From: Pelomonas margarita
Lineage (GTDB): Bacteria > Pseudomonadota > Gammaproteobacteria > Burkholderiales > Burkholderiaceae_C
Length of the DNA stretch: 64,000 nt
NCBI RefSeq assembly: GCF_043555875.1
Contig: NZ_JBIGHW010000005.1
Location: 1-64,000 of the forward strand
Direction of reading: 5' to 3'
Below are positions 59,941-64,000 of this stretch, piece by piece. Each line of letters opens with the position of its first letter. Within the stretch, counting starts at the first letter, position 1. The translations under genes and the position numbers were made by a program. Under the pieces are notes generated by a model. It had not been told where the DNA came from, did no database searches, and saw only the letters and a program-made list of their open reading frames with translations.

Positions 59941-59974
59941 GGACATCCAAACCCGAATTCCGTCGGAGCTTCTG

Positions 59975-61087
59975 ATGTCCTCTTTGCTGCAAACACCGCT
60001 TCACGCCCTGCACGTCGAACTCGGCGCCAAGATGGTGCCCTTCGCCGGCTACGACATGCCGGTGCAGTACCCCACCGGCGTGATGGCCGAGCACAAGCAC
60101 ACGCGCGCGGCCGCCGGCCTGTTCGACGTATCCCACATGGGCCAGGTGCGCCTCGTGGGCGCCGACGCTGCCGCGGCGCTTGAAACGCTGGTGCCCGTCG
60201 ACATCATCGACCTGGGCGTTTTCAAGCAGCGCTACGCGCTGTTCACGAACGACCAGGGCGGCCTGCTAGACGACCTGATGGTCTGCAAGCGGCCGGACGA
60301 CCTGTTCGTCGTGGTGAATGCCGGCTGCAAGGACCAGGACATCGCCCACATGCAAAAGCATCTGGCCGGTCGCTGCGAGGTCATCCCCGTGCCCGAGCGC
60401 GCGCTGCTGGCGCTGCAAGGCCCCGAGGCCGTGACGGTGCTGTCGCGCCTGAACCCCGACGTCGCCAAGCTGACCTTCATGACCGGCAGGTTCTTCACGC
60501 TGGACGGCATTGACACCTTCCTGACCCGCTCCGGCTACACCGGCGAAGACGGCTACGAGATCTCCGTCCACGAGGATGACGCCGTGGCGCTGGCGCGCAA
60601 GCTGCTTGCGCATGCCGAGGTCAAGCCGATTGGTCTCGGCGCGCGCGATTCGCTGCGCCTGGAAGCTGGCCTGTGCCTGTACGGCCACGACATCAACGAG
60701 ACGACCACGCCGGTCGAAGCGTCCATCACCTGGGCCATCCAGAAGGTGCGCCGCGCCGGTGGCGCCCGTGCCGGTGGCTATCCTGGCGCGGCGTGCATCG
60801 ACGAGCAGTTGGCCAATGGTGCAGCGCGCAAGCGTGTGGGCCTGGTCGGCAAGGAGCGCATGCCTGTGCGCGAGGGCGCCAAGATCGTCGCTGCCGACGG
60901 CACCGAGATCGGCGTCGTCACCAGCGGCACGCTGGGCCCCACGGTCAACCAGCCGGTCGCCCTCGCCTACCTGGCGAAGGAGCACACCGCTGTCGGCACC
61001 GAAGTCTTCGCCATCGTGCGCGACAAGCGCACGCCGATGGTGGTCTCTTCCACCCCCTTCACCCCCAACCGCTACTACCGAGGTTAA
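59975..61087 (+). CDS. gcvT: Glycine cleavage system T protein (aminomethyltransferase)
   Basis: The 370-residue protein begins with LQTPLHALHVELGAKMVPFA and GYDMPVQYPTGVMAEHKHTR, followed by GLFDVSHMGQVRLVG, the standard GcvT start. Later come RSGYTGEDGYEISV, LGARDSLRLEAGLCLYGHDI and the C-terminal EIGVVTSGTLGPTVNQPVAL. It transfers the methylene group from the aminomethyl-lipoyl H protein to THF. It is the first gene of gcvTHP and lies behind the glycine riboswitch. Confidence 0.98.
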   Translation: MSSLLQTPLHALHVELGAKMVPFAGYDMPVQYPTGVMAEHKHTRAAAGLFDVSHMGQVRLVGADAAAALETLVPVDIIDLGVFKQRYALFTNDQGGLLDDLMVCKRPDDLFVVVNAGCKDQDIAHMQKHLAGRCEVIPVPERALLALQGPEAVTVLSRLNPDVAKLTFMTGRFFTLDGIDTFLTRSGYTGEDGYEISVHEDDAVALARKLLAHAEVKPIGLGARDSLRLEAGLCLYGHDINETTTPVEASITWAIQKVRRAGGARAGGYPGAACIDEQLANGAARKRVGLVGKERMPVREGAKIVAADGTEIGVVTSGTLGPTVNQPVALAYLAKEHTAVGTEVFAIVRDKRTPMVVSSTPFTPNRYYRG

Positions 61088-61089
61088 GC

Positions 61090-61464
61090 ATGTCCATCAA
61101 GTACACCCCCGACCACGAATGGCTGGAAGTCCACGGTGACGGCACCGCGACGGTCGGCATCACCGTGCACGCGCAGGACGCGCTGGGCGACGTGGTCTTC
61201 GTGGACCTGCCCGAAGTGGGCAAGACCTACGCCGAGAAGGAAGTCGCCGGCGTCGTCGAATCCGTCAAGGCCGCGGCCGACGTCTACATGCCCGTCGACG
61301 GCGAGATCACCGAGGTCAACGAAGCCCTGCGCGACGACCCGGCGCTCGCCAACTCCGACCCGCTCAAGGCCGGCTGGTTCTTCAAGGTCAAGCTGAGCAA
61401 TCCCGCCCAGCTCGACGCGCTGATGGACTCGACCGCCTACGACGCCCTGCTCAAGACCCTGTAA
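61090..61464 (+). CDS. gcvH: Glycine cleavage system H protein
   Basis: From ATG 61090, 2 bp after gcvT, the protein has 124 residues. YTPDHEWLEVHGDGTATVGI, DVVFVDLPEVGKTY and the lipoylation motif GVVESVKAAADVYMPVDGEI (Lys in ESVKA) are canonical, with WFFKVKLSNP near the end. The lipoyl arm shuttles the aminomethyl group between GcvP, GcvT and lipoamide dehydrogenase. Confidence 0.98.
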   Translation: MSIKYTPDHEWLEVHGDGTATVGITVHAQDALGDVVFVDLPEVGKTYAEKEVAGVVESVKAAADVYMPVDGEITEVNEALRDDPALANSDPLKAGWFFKVKLSNPAQLDALMDSTAYDALLKTL

Positions 61465-61482
61465 ATCTCCGAAGTGCCCGCC

Positions 61483-64000
<2,518 letters not shown>

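Overview
The window is high-GC DNA of a betaproteobacterium, most likely order Burkholderiales in the Rubrivivax/Leptothrix/Roseateles group. This is inferred from protein flavour and gene order (minor pilin operon, nrdR-glyA, edd-eda, gcvTHP, catechol-siderophore uptake). No rRNA, tRNA or CRISPR array was seen.

Left part (1-26.1 kb), core genome. A minus-strand operon of six type IV prepilin-like genes (182-5262) ends beside what looks like the 5' end of a group II intron cut by the window edge. Next are nrdR, glyA behind a ZTP (pfl) riboswitch, a lytic transglycosylase, ubiD, a YdcF-type protein, a large AsmA/DUF748 protein, msrA, an ABC transporter trio with a DUF3299 protein, pdxH, a MobA-like nucleotidyltransferase, chaC, edd-eda and a thioesterase. 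At 22.5-24.4 kb lies a compact quorum-sensing-like locus. It holds a divergent RsaM-like gene, a LuxR-type regulator with altered ligand-pocket residues, two matching lux-box palindromes, an 18-codon ORF with a strong ribosome-binding site, and a stand-alone protein resembling the RNA polymerase alpha C-terminal domain. No luxI is present.

Middle (26.3-41.6 kb). A Fur box precedes fecI. The following fecR is split by a 13,762-bp Tn3-family transposon (26868-40629) with 44-bp terminal inverted repeats (39/44 identical) and a 5-bp target duplication AGATT. The transposon carries chrB, a chrC-rhodanese fusion and chrA, then an IS21-family insertion (istA/istB), relics of a TniB-like ATPase and a subtilase, and an unusual LysR/tyrosine recombinase/Tn3 transposase operon.

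Right part (41.6-56.3 kb), metal acquisition. The rest of the fec-type cassette is an STN-domain TonB receptor, a MauG-like di-haem protein and a small membrane protein. A second, Fur-box-linked cluster follows: an AraC regulator, TonB receptor, periplasmic enterochelin-type esterase, siderophore-interacting reductase, and an ABC binding protein, permease and ATPase. There are no siderophore biosynthesis genes, so use of foreign catechol siderophores is the likely role. Two lipid A genes (lpxL-like, lpxO-like) follow.

Right end (56.4-64 kb). A beta-propeller/amidohydrolase fusion protein is followed by the glycine cleavage operon gcvT-gcvH-gcvP (gcvP cut by the window end) behind a tandem glycine riboswitch. 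With glyA under a ZTP riboswitch, two one-carbon loci in the window are under RNA control.
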